Positions 32,330-42,885 of a DNA stretch of 64,000 bases are shown here, in pieces. The DNA comes from Hypericum androsaemum (Eukaryota; Streptophyta; Magnoliopsida; Malpighiales; Hypericaceae): positions 18,865,619 through 18,929,618 of the forward strand of contig OZ023182.1 in the NCBI GenBank assembly GCA_963995505.1, read 5' to 3'. Both the position numbers and the translations under genes were made by a program. How positions within the stretch are numbered: the first letter of the stretch is position 1; each line of letters opens with the position of its first letter. The notes under the pieces were generated by a model, which did not search any database, was not told the DNA's origin, and was given only the letters and a program-made list of their open reading frames with translations.

Positions 32330-33435
32330 TAAACATTCTTTTTTTCTTGTCAGCGAATGGAAGAACCAAACATTGAACCCCTTGTTCCATTTGATTACTA
32401 GATCTTGAATCAACCATTTGATTAAAGTTTAACTACAAGTTAAACCTTTTACTTGAAGCATGCTGGGCATGCCCAAACCATCTGGAAGCTCATAGATTAA
32501 GGGTCTTCAAGAAGAGCACGAAGAAAATGCTTGCAGCAAAATATTGCGGACAACTTAGCTACCTTGATGAGATATCATCCTCAAGAATGTCTTCGGATAC
32601 TTGTAAAGAAGCTGAAGATTCGGGCTCGTCTTCATCTGTTTAGGAAACAAATTGTTAGTCAATTCCAAAAATTTCAAATCTCAGTTGTAGCTGATCAATA
32701 CTGCTATTATTATCGATGACAAGATAAAAGTTTGAGAAGGAGACAAACTCATTTTGAGAAGGTGAAACAAGAAAAATAACACATTTATTATTGAAACAAC
32801 CCCAACTAACATCGGGAAAAAAATTAACACGTGCATCACAAAGAAAGTAAGGATGAAAAAAGAAGAACAATCTTTTTTCAAAAAATAACAAATACTAAGA
32901 ACTTTATGATGACAGAACACAGAGGCAAGACTGAAGGTGACACCAAGATTGATAAGAACCACTACAACCATTATAAAAGTACCAATGTCAGCTAGAATCA
33001 GAAAAGTTTCAATTCCGATACTATGACAAGTAAAAGAATTATAATATAATTCACAATCCCACGCTAAAGTAACTGATGACATGACGAAAATACCCAACGG
33101 TCTGTTGATATAATAATTAACAGAGCTGCAAAATTGTGGATCATCTTCAGATATAGGCTCCTGCAAACAATTCAAAAGTTTTTCAAAACAAAGTTTCCAT
33201 ATGAGCTACAACAAAAGAACAACCAAAACAAGCCATTTGAACCTGCATCCGGAAGAAAAACTTCCGATCATCTGCACTGAACTTAAGAATGTACACTCGC
33301 CCTGAAGCTTGATTCACCTGAAAGAAAGAGTCAGCATGTTTAGAATTAAATGTTGTTCCCCAAAATCAAAAGGGCATAGCAAAAATGAGGATGTAAAGTA
33401 CCTTATAAAAAACTGCCTCATTGGGGAAAATAATT
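32330..33435 (-). pseudogene. RPN13: RPN13-like pseudogene 2, 3' part
   Basis: The stretch is collinear with 26340-27500 of pseudogene 1. Exon remnants: 33402-33435 (IIFPNEAVFYK), 33243-33317 (GRVYILKF, then FFFRMQ, in which the conserved Trp of FFFWMQ is Arg), 33094-33160 (EPISEDD, NYYINRP) and 32563-32638 (ILEDDISS). No later exons are present: at 32330 the sequence joins the GC-rich repeat. The first listed exon is split by a transposon at 33436 and resumes at 35042. The long hydrophobic minus frame 32681-33175 is translated intron and not a membrane protein. Confidence 0.82.
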
Positions 33436-35032
33436 GGGCAAATTACTCTCACATCCCTGGCCTTTGGTCACCCTCTCCCTAGGGTCCCTGACTTTTGAAA
33501 AAATATTATCCCGTCCCTAAGTTTTGATGATAATAGACTATCAGGTCCTTGGAGCCAGAATATTCCATATTCTCTGACGATACCCCATTTGAAAAGACTA
33601 AAATACCCTCTAACTTAAAAAAAATAAAAAATCTCTTTCTTTCTCCCTTCTTCCTCCTCCCACTTCATCTTTAACCTCTTGAACACACCAAGAATACCAA
33701 CCAAAGAACAAATTACTAAACTCAGAAATTAACATCCAGAAATCAACCAAAATTCAACAAAAAATAAATTGCAAAAGTATATTTTCCTCTTCCGCTACCA
33801 CCGCACCTCGTCCCAAAAAAAACCCAGACAAAAGCGCACAAACGGAGCCCCATACCGCTCGCCACCACCACTTCGTCACCAGGCAGAACAGCGACCTTGA
33901 CCTCCTCATTATCATCCCATTCCTCCTCAACAAACGGAGCCCCATACCGCACAGCACAAATGCATCCTTCTGTACTCCCAAACACAAAAACGAGTCAAAA
34001 CCCAACAAACAATAATTCCGATAACCAAAATGGAGTTTCCTCTTCTCACCTGAGAAAGCCCTCCTTTCTCGAGCTCCTCGTCGGTGAGGCGGTACTCGTG
34101 CATCACCCAATTGCTACGCTCCCCGTGGGGGGCACGTCCCTGGTGGTAAACAATGGTCTTCTTCATCCCCACAGACCGGGACCCGGACCGGATAGCCCGG
34201 TCCTTCCCAGTCGTCTTCCAGTAGATCTTCTCGGTCACACGGTTCGTCTTCGCCCTGTTATTGTACTTCCTGTCCAGCACGCTGAAAAAGTACTCCAAAT
34301 CCCTACTCTTCAGCTTCGACTTCCCTGAAAAAAAAGAGGGGGCCCCGACGGCTGGGTTAGGACCAAGGAGTGGGTCTTTGACGGTGGCAGCGGGGAGCGA
34401 AATTAATTAGGAATCAGACTTCACGATGGTAACGACGGGGTCGGCTAGGCCGGGCCAGCTCTATTCCCGAAAAGAATCCTAGATCTCGGCTTCCTCGCTG
34501 TTGCCTCGTAGACTTCGATAAACCCCAACTTCACCGTCCTCTCCACGCGGACCTCCGAATCCATTTCGGTTTGGTTTGTCGAGGAGGATGGGTCTTGGTG
34601 TTATTTGGTTGGTGTTGTTTATTTAGGTTTGATTTGTGATAGAGAAGATGAAGGATTCATGGGTGTCTTGGTGGAGTTGGGTTCCTCAGCGAAACAATTA
34701 ATTCTTCAAAGAAGATGAAGGATTCATGGGTGTCTTGGTGGATTTTGGTGATTGTGCTCTTCCTACGAACAAAAACAATTAAAGACAATTAATTATTTTT
34801 TTGGAGAAGGAGAGAGATGAATAATGGAAAAAGATAACTTTTGTTTTTTTATTAAGGGAGGGTATTTTGGTCATTTCAAGTAGGAGTTCACCGGAGAAAA
34901 AGGAATATTCCGGCTAAAAGGACCCGGGAGTCTATTATCATCAAAACTTAGGGACGGAAAAATCTTTTTCCAAAATCCAGGGACCCTAGGGGAAGGGTGA
35001 CCAAAGTCCAGGGATGTGAGAGTAATTTACCC
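33436..35032. mobile_element. Pack-MULE carrying a NAC gene fragment
   Basis: This 1597-bp element has ~180-bp terminal inverted repeats. The left end reads GGGCAAATTACTCTCACATC, and the complement of the right end reads GGGTAAATTACTCTCACATC. The 9-bp AAAATAATT flanks both sides (33427-33435 and 35033-35041). The uninterrupted equivalent at 27496-27504 in pseudogene 1 has one copy of the target, which proves insertion. The interior carries captured NAC exons (minus strand) and other GC-rich sequence (34330-34570) of unknown source. There is no transposase, so it is non-autonomous. A solo TIR of the same family lies at 28745-28933. Confidence 0.93.
33840..34324 (-). pseudogene. Captured NAC transcription-factor fragment
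   Basis: Minus-strand exon 34050-34324 begins after an acceptor (TTTTTTTCAG) and encodes [28 protein letters not shown] and [21 protein letters not shown] subdomains C and D, the DNA-binding part. An 80-bp intron (33970-34049, GTGAGA...GTACAG) sits at the usual NAC position. The next exon starts KDAFVLC, then jumps out of frame to [12 protein letters not shown], losing the residues normally between, so subdomain E is damaged by a deletion. The start of the NAC domain (A and B) is missing. GGTATGGGGCTCCGTTTGT recurs at about 33846-33864 and 33935-33953. The EEEWDD end points to the ANAC050/078-like subgroup. It is intron-containing, so it was captured from DNA and not from RNA. Confidence 0.88.
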
Positions 35033-35041
35033 AAAATAATT

Positions 35042-35360
35042 TGATCCTAGTAGAATTTGTCAAGGAAAATGGGTTCACAAATTAAATGCACATGCATTTG
35101 CGCTATATGGATACCTAGAAATGCCGGTGCTAAGAAAGTTGTCCCAAGAAATATGCAAGACAATGAAAGATGAGAACCGAAGCATACTAAAAATGGTAAC
35201 GGATGGTGAATTCGGAAATTTGGAAGTCCTCAAACATTTTATATCTACCCCAACATTCTCAAAGGGTATTATACAACATTTAGAAGAAGTGAAAACATAT
35301 TATTAAGGACAATAGTTTATTCTATAAATTATGACGAACATCTCCATGGTCTGAATGTTC
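35042..35360 (-). pseudogene. RPN13: RPN13-like pseudogene 2, 5' side after the MULE
   Basis: GATC at 35043-35046 resumes the exon interrupted at 33435. The following intron matches 27505-28070, but the first ~300 bp (27540-27840) are missing and a segment near 35160-35260 is extra. Homology fades after 35360. No first exon is present. Confidence 0.7.
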
Positions 35361-35794
35361 ATGCTTTCAGTTTAAATAAACTCAACTACACAAAATGCTA
35401 GTGGACAGAAAATAAAAGAAAAGAGTCAGATGTTAGACAGCTAAAATATCCACTCAAGGCCTAGGAAACTAAGATTTTGAGTAGAGCATCATAAAAAGAA
35501 GGATAAATTATCTTAGGTACTTAGTTTATAGTTTTATTATTTGCAGTGCCTTTACTTTCGAAAATAATGTATGAGATCCTCATTTTTTAAGAAAATATTG
35601 GTATGAATTCACTAAAAAAACGACCTACATCCATTAAATCCATCATATCATAGTGACAAAACAACAATAGCTTAGGAATAGGTGTATCGAAAAGTAACGT
35701 AGCCCATGCGGGCACAATTCCCTGGACCTGCATTTCGCACCAAACTAGCGCCAAAATTTTCCATCATCGACATGAACCAACAATCCAAACCATG
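35361..35794. other. AT-rich spacer, no gene seen
   Basis: No open frame or repeat of note lies between the RPN13-like copy and the copia element. Confidence 0.5.
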
Positions 35795-35799
35795 ACAAT

Positions 35800-36071
35800 T
35801 GTTGAGTTTGGCAAGGATAAAAGTAAAAGAAGAATTATTTTTTTGTTTTGTTTCGGATTCCTAATTTGACCTAAATAGGTTACTTGATGTACAAGGGTTT
35901 GCCTTTATATAAAGACATGTTACCCAATAGTTTTGTATGGCTTTGTGATTTGGATCCATCAATAAAAGTGCTCCTTTCTCTCCGTGGACGTAGGCATTAG
36001 GCCGAACCACGTTATCTCTTGCGTCCATGTTCTTTGCGAGATTTGTTCTCTAAGTTGCTAAATTCCTAACA
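35800..36071 (+). repeat. 5' LTR of the copia element
   Basis: 272 bp, TG...CA termini. It contains TATATAAAGAC near 35910 as a possible TATA region and AATAAA near 35960. Confidence 0.9.
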
Positions 36072-36098
36072 AGTGATATCAAGAACTAAGGTTGGAGG

Positions 36099-36374
36099 AT
36101 GTTGGATCATGGCGCAAAGTTTGCTCTTGTGAAGTTCGATGGTTCATCAAATTTTGGGTTATGGCAAAGGCATGTCAAGGATCTCCTCGTGCAATAAGGG
36201 ATGGTCATCGTGCTCTCGGAGAAGAAGTTCGAGAAGATAGAGGAGCAAGAGTGGGAAGAGTTGGAGGCCAAGGCAGTAGCGAAGATTCGCTTATGTTTGG
36301 CGGATGATGAGGAGCCACCAGCTGGGTTGTGGAAGAGGATCCAGGTCGGAGTCAAAGAAGTTCGATGGAAGTAG
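36099..36374 (+). pseudogene. Copia gag fragment with internal stop
   Basis: The frame opens at 36099 and includes FALVKFDGSSNFGLWQRHVK, the typical copia gag (UBN2-type) start. TAA follows at 36195-36197, then the same frame continues EKIEEQEWEELEAKAVAKI, LCLADDEEPPAGLWKRI to a stop at 36372. A zinc-knuckle relic (KCREGHMKG) appears in another frame near 36378-36405. The capsid protein cannot be made. Confidence 0.8.
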
Positions 36375-36518
36375 CTTCAAGTGCAGAGAAGGGCACATGA
36401 AGGGGACTATCCAGGACGAACTGGAAATTAAGACAACGAGGAGGGATCGGCATCTACAACCATGGCCACATGTTCAGACGGGTCAGATGGTGACTGACTT
36501 TCTGTCTCATCGAGTCTA

Positions 36519-37262
36519 ATGCATCCTGGTAATCTATTTTCGTTAGGGACCTTGGATTATAACAGTGATAGTTATAAAGGTAGGCTAATAAAGGTGGAGA
36601 ATGATGCGATGGTAAGAATGAATGGTGAAAGAAAATACCTACAGGTTAATGAGGCACATTGTTATAGGTGGAATCATATCAATGGGTTTGAAAGAGTTTG
36701 CAAAAGCTCATGTCATATGAGGTTGGTTCGTATGAGGGAGCAAAGGCTTGACATGGATGGTTTGAGTGTAGTTTGGATTCGCGAAGACATGGATATAAAG
36801 CTATGGTTGTTTCATGGAGGCATGGTTGGCAAGGAGCCATGGTTGTCTCGGAGAAGCATTATTAGCTGGGCCTTGCTATTATTGTCTAAAAGGACGTGCA
36901 CGTCAAAGGTGTTGGGTAGGTTTTGCATGGGGAATGCGAAGCCGTTGGTAGCACCACGGGCGAATTGGGTATCTCACTCAAGGTCGAACAGTAGAGTTCG
37001 GGACATGTCGAGGGTTCTACTTGGTAGAACAAAATGTTATCTATTGTATGCTATGGCAAGTAGCATTGGTTTGAGGCAAGAAGGTCCAACAAAAAAGCAG
37101 TTCAAGATTGCGGAGCATGGAGTTGACCAAAAAATAGAGATTGCATCTATTGGTCACAAGTTTGCTTCAATAGGTGGACTTGCTAGTTGGGGTTCGATGG
37201 AGATTGGAAGGAAGACGCCAAGCAAGCTTGGAAGCTCGAGCTTGGGAGCTGGCTCCAAGTGA
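36519..37262 (+). pseudogene. Copia GAG-pre-integrase remnant in a 247-codon frame
   Basis: The frame starts with NLFSLGTLDYNSDSYKG and VENDAMVRMNGERK, the conserved GAG-pre-integrase stretch between protease and integrase in copia polyproteins. The rest of the frame has no integrase HHCC or DDE motif and no polymerase motif. The frame stays open over 744 bp but mixes rearranged copia sequence, so I treat it as a relic and not as a host gene. Confidence 0.65.
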
Positions 37263-37464
37263 TTGAACTAAGGTGGTGAGAAAGTTGAGATGGTCTTATT
37301 GATGGCGATGTATCTATGGTCTGAGGTGGAATCGAATGAGTCAAATTGGTCTTGCAAAATCTCATCTCTTCATGGGGCAGTGTTTCGTCAATGTGGAGTT
37401 TTCTTGAAATTTGGATAGAATTTCATAGTTTGTCCACGGGATGATTTCTTGCCAAGGTGGAGAT

Positions 37465-37736
37465 TGTTGAGTTTGACGTGAACAAAAGTAAAAGAAGAAT
37501 TATTTTTCTGTTTTGTTTCGGACTCCTAATTTGACCTAAATATGTTACTTGATGTACAAGAGTTTGCCTCTATATAAAGGCATATTACCCAATAGTTTTG
37601 TATGGTTTTATGACTTGGATCCATCAATAAAAATTATCCTTTCTCTCCGTGGACGTAGACATTAGGTCGAACCATATTTTCTCTTACGTCCATGTTCTTT
37701 GCGCGTTTTATTCTCTAAGTTGCTATATTCCTAACA
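37465..37736 (+). repeat. 3' LTR of the copia element
   Basis: The partner of 35800-36071, with the same length and termini, directly preceded by the purine-rich AAGGTGGAGA. Confidence 0.9.
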
Positions 37737-37741
37737 ACAAT

Positions 37742-37993
37742 CAAAGAACCTAAGAATAGGAGTATATGCTGAGTACCATTTTATAGTGGTGGATTATACA
37801 CATGAGGCGTATATCATTCATGTGTAACCATAAAAATACAATATGAAAGGTAATCTTTGTGCAGTACAGGTATAGGTTGGGTTATTCACTAATGCCAATT
37901 GTACTCTTTTTAATGTAAATAGAGATTTCTACACATGAAATTGTTACCACGAGCCACGTAGGCACTCCCCCTCCTGAGGCGACACATTTCGGC
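37742..37993. other. Sequence at the duplication junction
   Basis: It lies between the copia target-site duplication and the first base that can be matched to copy 1. Because copy 1 is cut by the window start, this stretch may belong to the left part of copy 2 or to unique DNA. No microhomology or transposon end is visible that would mark a breakpoint. Confidence 0.5.
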
Positions 37994-38140
37994 TGGTAAC
38001 CACCGAGCGGGCGTTGAATCCATCTCAGCCCTTCGGATCCTGTCCGCGCGGTAGATTTCCATGTCCGGGTCAGTTTGTCCACAGGCCACGTCGACACTTT
38101 TGGAGTTAGCCATCGAAGCTACCTTCGATTTGACTCCCAT
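37910..38140 (-). other. Unidentified open frame (complete version of 1-147)
   Basis: A 76-codon minus frame begins MGVKSKVASMANS and contains DMEIYRADRIRRAEMDS. No domain is recognised. It crosses 37994, the point where comparison with copy 1 begins, so the real duplication probably extends further left. Confidence 0.2.
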
Positions 38141-38407
38141 CGCGGATCGTTATTCCTCCATTATTCTCACTCTAGATCTGACAGGGTTACGTCGAGTCAA
38201 GGCGAGACGTTTCCGAGGAGGATGTTGACGTTCATTGAAGGTGGATGGTCACCGGATGTTTTCGTTTTTTTTTATCTTTTCTTTTCTATTTTAAGGGAAG
38301 GTGTGGCTCCCGGACAAAGGTTTCTAGGTCTCCGAAATTCTTAAGTTTCTTTTAAGTTTAAAGAAGAAGAGGACTGGCGCCTGAAAAGAAGATTTTCTTT
38401 TAAGTTC

Positions 38408-38489
38408 AAAGATGATGGTATTTATTTACAGGGACTTTCATACCAATATTCCTGTGGATATTTTTCAGTATGAGTGGGAGAAACGTGTA
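38408..38489 (+). pseudogene. S-protein homologue 3' fragment, copy 2
   Basis: Same fragment and same one-base frameshift as at 415-496. Confidence 0.85.
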
Positions 38490-38873
38490 AGTGGTGGAAG
38501 TAGTCAATGAACTATTGATTATCAATCTTATGTGATGCATGTGTTGTCTTAGCTTTTATACTTGATAAATAAAGTAAGAGTCAAATACTCTTAAGCTCGA
38601 TAATAAATTAAGAGTTATAAATTCTTAGCTTATCATTTTTTATCTTTGAATTCTATGTAGTGTAATATGCTCTTGATTTTGATCTTTTTTAGTATTCCTT
38701 TATCTATAAAACTTGTCTACTAACTTTCTCTCGGTATTTTTGTTATAACGTGATCAAGTTGGTATGGTATTACATCAATGATCAGTGAACTTTAGTAATT
38801 TTTAGTTCATTGTTTTTTTTTTGTATATTGATAATCATTAAACTATATAAATTGATTTTTCGGGGATCATCCT

Positions 38874-39304
38874 GGGACCGGATTTGGTCAAAGAAGGTCC
38901 ATTTCAGGACGGTCCTAGATGGTCTATTTGGTAGACCTTATCATACCGGATAGACCATTTTATCATAATTAGGTAGATCATTTTATCATAATCAGATAGA
39001 CCATTTAATATATCTATAGACCATTTAATATAACCGAGTAGACCAATTTAACATAATCAGGTAGACTATTTTATCATAATTGGATAGACCATTTTACCAT
39101 AACCGGGTTGACCATTTTATCCAAACTCTTTTATCTAGGACGGTCTCGGTTTATTCGAGACAGGCCCCGTGAAACCATTTTATCATAACTGGGTAGACCA
39201 TTTTATCATTACTAGCTAAACAAATTTATCATAATTGGATAGACTATTTTATTATCCAAGACGGTCTTGACGCGTTTTATATGTCCAGGACCAAATTCAA
39301 CTCC
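38874..39304. mobile_element. 431-bp MITE, copy 2
   Basis: Same element and GATCATCCT target-site duplication as at 881-1311. One internal substitution is visible (CCGAGTAG for CCGGGTAG). Just past its right duplication, 13 bp of flank are lost. Confidence 0.85.
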
Positions 39305-39752
39305 GATCATCCTAACAATTGGCCGAATTACAGATGTAAATATGATATCATGCCAAAAAAATAAACAAGAACATAAAAGCAACCTAATTCACTTTACCAA
39401 CAAGAACATAAATTTAACCCAATAAATTTTAGTTTACATCGAATAGTAGAAAACAAGTTACTTACCAAGTTTCGTTCACAATTGTCATTCTTGAATTGTT
39501 GACGTACTTCGATCAAAGTCAAAGAAAAAGCATGCGCTAGATGGATGAATATATTAAGAGGAAGATGAGCATCCGCAAAAACCCTAAGAAAAATCCAAAA
39601 GAATTAATTAAAGCGACAGAGGATTTGGGTTCAAGGGTAAAGCGAAGACGAATGTCGCAAAAACCCTAGGAAAAATCCAAAAGAAATAATCCAGAAGATG
39701 AAAATCGCTTGCAGTTGCGTTGGATTTTTTTATGAACATGGCAAATTTTGAA

Positions 39753-41203
39753 GGGAAAAGTCTATTTAAGTACACTGTAGTACCAAAAAAAATCAAGTCA
39801 GTACCCTGTGGTTTAAAACGTATCAATTGAGTCAAACTTATCCCAATTAAAATCAATTAGAGGCCCGGGCAGCTGCCCGAAGCCTACCCGTCTTGCCCAG
39901 ACCCTGCCCGGCCACGTGGACCAGCCACATCAGAATTAGATGCGAACGTGGTGCCACGTGGTATCCCCTCATCCTCCTTCCCCTCTCTTTCTTCTTTCTC
40001 TGTTCCCTCTCTCTCCTCCTTCCCTTTCTTCTTCTTCTTCTTCTTCTTCTTTTTCTTCTTCTTCTTCTTCCCCAGAACCCTCAATTAACTCAAAAATTGA
40101 AAACTAAAATAACCCACCATTCACCACCATCAGCTTCAAATTTTAGGGGGAAGATGTCTCTAGAAACACATAGAAGCATCCCAAACTTTCCCCTGCTCCT
40201 TCCTCCTCATCGCCAACAACAACATCAACAAACCCGAAAAGACAAAAACCCGGAGACCAAACCAATCACAGAGGATCGATCTCCCAAAACCCACCTCATC
40301 CTGGGAGTTAAGTAGGATGTTCTTAACCCTAAATACCTCCCTAACAACCTGAGACACCTCCTTAATCTCATCGGTCAGCGCCTCGGCTTCCCGGTAGCTA
40401 TAATTACTCACTGTCTCCTTCTTCTCTGCCCCGTCCCGAGGCTCATCATCATCTGCGTCAACATCGTCGATGTGGCGGGTTTTGTCGCCTTGAAGCTGGA
40501 CACGGTGTCGTCCGAGTCCCAGTCGAACTCCTTCGTGGCGAGCCCCTTCTAGATCGCTCCCCACCGGCGTCCGCCCGTCGCCATCCCTGGCAATCTGCAT
40601 CAGAGTCCACCGATGATGATGACGGTGACGTACAACTGGACGAAGACGAGGGCTCGTATGGTTCGAGATGGACCGGGACCTCGCCGTCGAGGTGGTCTCT
40701 GACCGCCTGGGAGCTTCCAAAGTGATGAGAGAGAGTAGGTGAGAGAAGGGAGGGACAGAGAGAGAGAGAAAGAGAGTGAGGTTTTGGCGGCGGTGGTTAC
40801 CTTCGGGATCGGGAGGTGAGCTAGTTTTAACACTTAATGGGATGTTGTCTTTTTTGGGTTTTGGTTGGTTAGAGATTCTGTCGTGTTTTGGTTTGTAGGA
40901 TGAAGATGGTTTTGAGGAAGGAGATGATGAGACGCAGGAAAGAAGGAGATGAGTGAGAAGATGAGTGGGAAAGGGGAAGGAGGAGAGAGGGATGCCACGT
41001 AGTGCCACGTCAGCAGAGAAATCTGATGTGGCTGGTCCACGTGGCTGGGCAGGGTCTGAGCAAGACGGGTAGGCTTCGGGCAGCTGCCCGGGCCTCTAAT
41101 TGATTTTAATTAGAATAAGTTTGACTCAATTTATACGTTTTAAACCACAAGGTACTGACTTGATTTTTTGCGATACCACAGGGTACTTAAGTGGACTTTT
41201 TCT
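39753..41203. mobile_element. Pack-MULE-like element, copy 2
   Basis: Same TIRs and AATTTTGAA duplications (39744-39752 and 41204-41212) as at 1773-3223. It has several substitutions, mostly C to T or G to A at CG/CNG-type sites inside the GC-rich interior, the pattern expected from methylated-cytosine decay. Confidence 0.88.
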
Positions 41204-42388
41204 AATTTTGAATTGAGTTAAATAATGATTCGGCGATCAAAAATTTAGTTCAGTAATTAATCACTTGATTAAAAAAATACCTCATTGATTAATTTTTGGG
41301 CAAATTGTTCTCAGGTCTTTAGAGTTTGCATAAATCATTGTTTTAATTCCTGTAATTTCGAAATTGAAACTTCGGTCCTCCTAGTTTGATGTTACTGAAC
41401 TCTCAGGTCCCTCGCTAATGTCATCATTCGATTCATTATATTTTAAACATGGAAATAATTATCATATCCTTCAAATAAAAAAAAGAAAATACATCTTCTT
41501 CTCCGATGTGATCCCCGGTCTTCTCCGACTGTTCTGTTATCTGACCGAAAAAGACACCAGTTCTTCGACGCCATCCGCGTGCTGCCCATCACGCTGAACA
41601 AGCCACCGTCCGCCCCGCTCCCACCAGCGGCGAGTGCTGTATATGCCTTGGTGGGTTGAGGAGGGCGAGAAGGTGAAGGTGCTCTCCAGGTGTGTGTCAC
41701 GACCCAAACTCAGGTCAGTGATCGGCGCTACACTTCAACTCATGTTATTCATAAAATAAATCTAGCCAGCCTCTAATGTATTCAAATTTATAATCATAAG
41801 CACTTAAACATAAAATTAAAACCTAATGATCTTTAGTTTCATATTCCAAGTTTACAAAATATAAGCCAAGCTTTTTCTTTTTAATACATACTCCCAAGAT
41901 CAAAACAAATCATGTGACTACGGAGCTTCTAGATCAATGAGAAAAATACAAACTGGAGATCTCCAGACCAGTCCCGGAGAATAAAGCAGACTTATACGAT
42001 CGGAGCAGATCTCCGAACTAATACAACTCGTATTCGAGTTCCTGCAAAATTGGTGAGAGGGGGGATGAGTGTTTTGGAACACTCAGTAAACAAATAAGAT
42101 ATGCATCACAATTTATTTAGCTACTCAATGCACAACATACCTAAAACATGCATATAACTAACATGGCAAATAAATTATGCGGAGAAGTACATTATTCAAA
42201 AGTCATACTTACCAGATGACCAAATATAGCATATAATCACAAAGTCACAGAAACATGAGCAAACTACGCAATTTGACGCATGACACAGAACTCCAATATC
42301 ATATAGCAGAACTGACGAACATTCGGCAAGATATAGATAGTGTCACTCCAACCCCGACACGAGGATACCATATCTCAAGGGCACCATC

Positions 42389-42885
42389 ATCAACCAACCT
42401 CCTCGGCCAAATAGTTCGGCCTGCCATAAAACAACCATATCATATCAGACCAACCTCATTGGCCAAATAGTTCTGCCCGCCGTAGGCAACCGTATCATGT
42501 CAGACACAACTCATCGGCCAAATAGTTCTGCTCACCGTAGGCAACCCTATCATATCAGACCAATCTCATCGGCCAAATAGTTATGCCCACCGTAGGCAAC
42601 CCTATCATATCAAACCAATCTCATCGGCCAAATAGTTCTGCCCGTCGTAGGCAACCATATCATATCAGACCAACCTCATCGGCCAAATAGTTCTGCCCGC
42701 CGTAGGCAACCATATCATATCGGACCAACCTCATCGGCCAAATAGTTCTGCCCGCCGTAGGCAACCATATCATATCAGACCAACCTCATCGGCCAAATAG
42801 TTCTGCCCGCCGTAGGCAACCATATCATATCAGACCAATCTCATCGGCCAAATAGTTTTGTCCGCCGTAGGCAATCATATCATAT
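42389..42885. repeat. 55-bp minisatellite, truncated LTR, copy 2
   Basis: Same unit number as copy 1 (about nine), with a handful of substitutions. Confidence 0.88.

Larger units (their letters stand above)
35800..37736 (+). mobile_element. Copia-type LTR element, internally deleted
   Basis: The two LTRs are 272 bp each (35800-36071 and 37465-37736), run TGTTGAGTTTG...CCTAACA, and differ at roughly 20 sites by eye. The 5-bp ACAAT flanks the element (35795-35799 and 37737-37741). A degenerate initiator-Met primer site (GTGATATCAAGAAC) follows the 5' LTR, and a polypurine-like AAGGTGGAGA precedes the 3' LTR. Of the 1.39-kb interior, only gag and pre-integrase pieces are recognisable. Integrase, reverse transcriptase and RNase H are absent, so it is a non-autonomous, decayed element. 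Confidence 0.92.

Noticed and set aside
32681..33175. 164-codon hydrophobic minus frame that looks like a membrane protein
   Set aside because: It starts inside an RPN13-like exon and runs through its intron. The paralogous region at 26.7-27.3 kb is broken into separate frames.
33897..34328. 143-codon plus frame
   Set aside because: It is the antisense of the captured NAC exons.
34440..34570. Possible first NAC exon (minus frame MDSEVRVERTVKLGF)
   Set aside because: It does not match NAC subdomains A or B. It may be a second captured fragment, but no identity is supported.
36107..36355. 82-codon minus frame
   Set aside because: It is the antisense shadow of the copia gag remnant.
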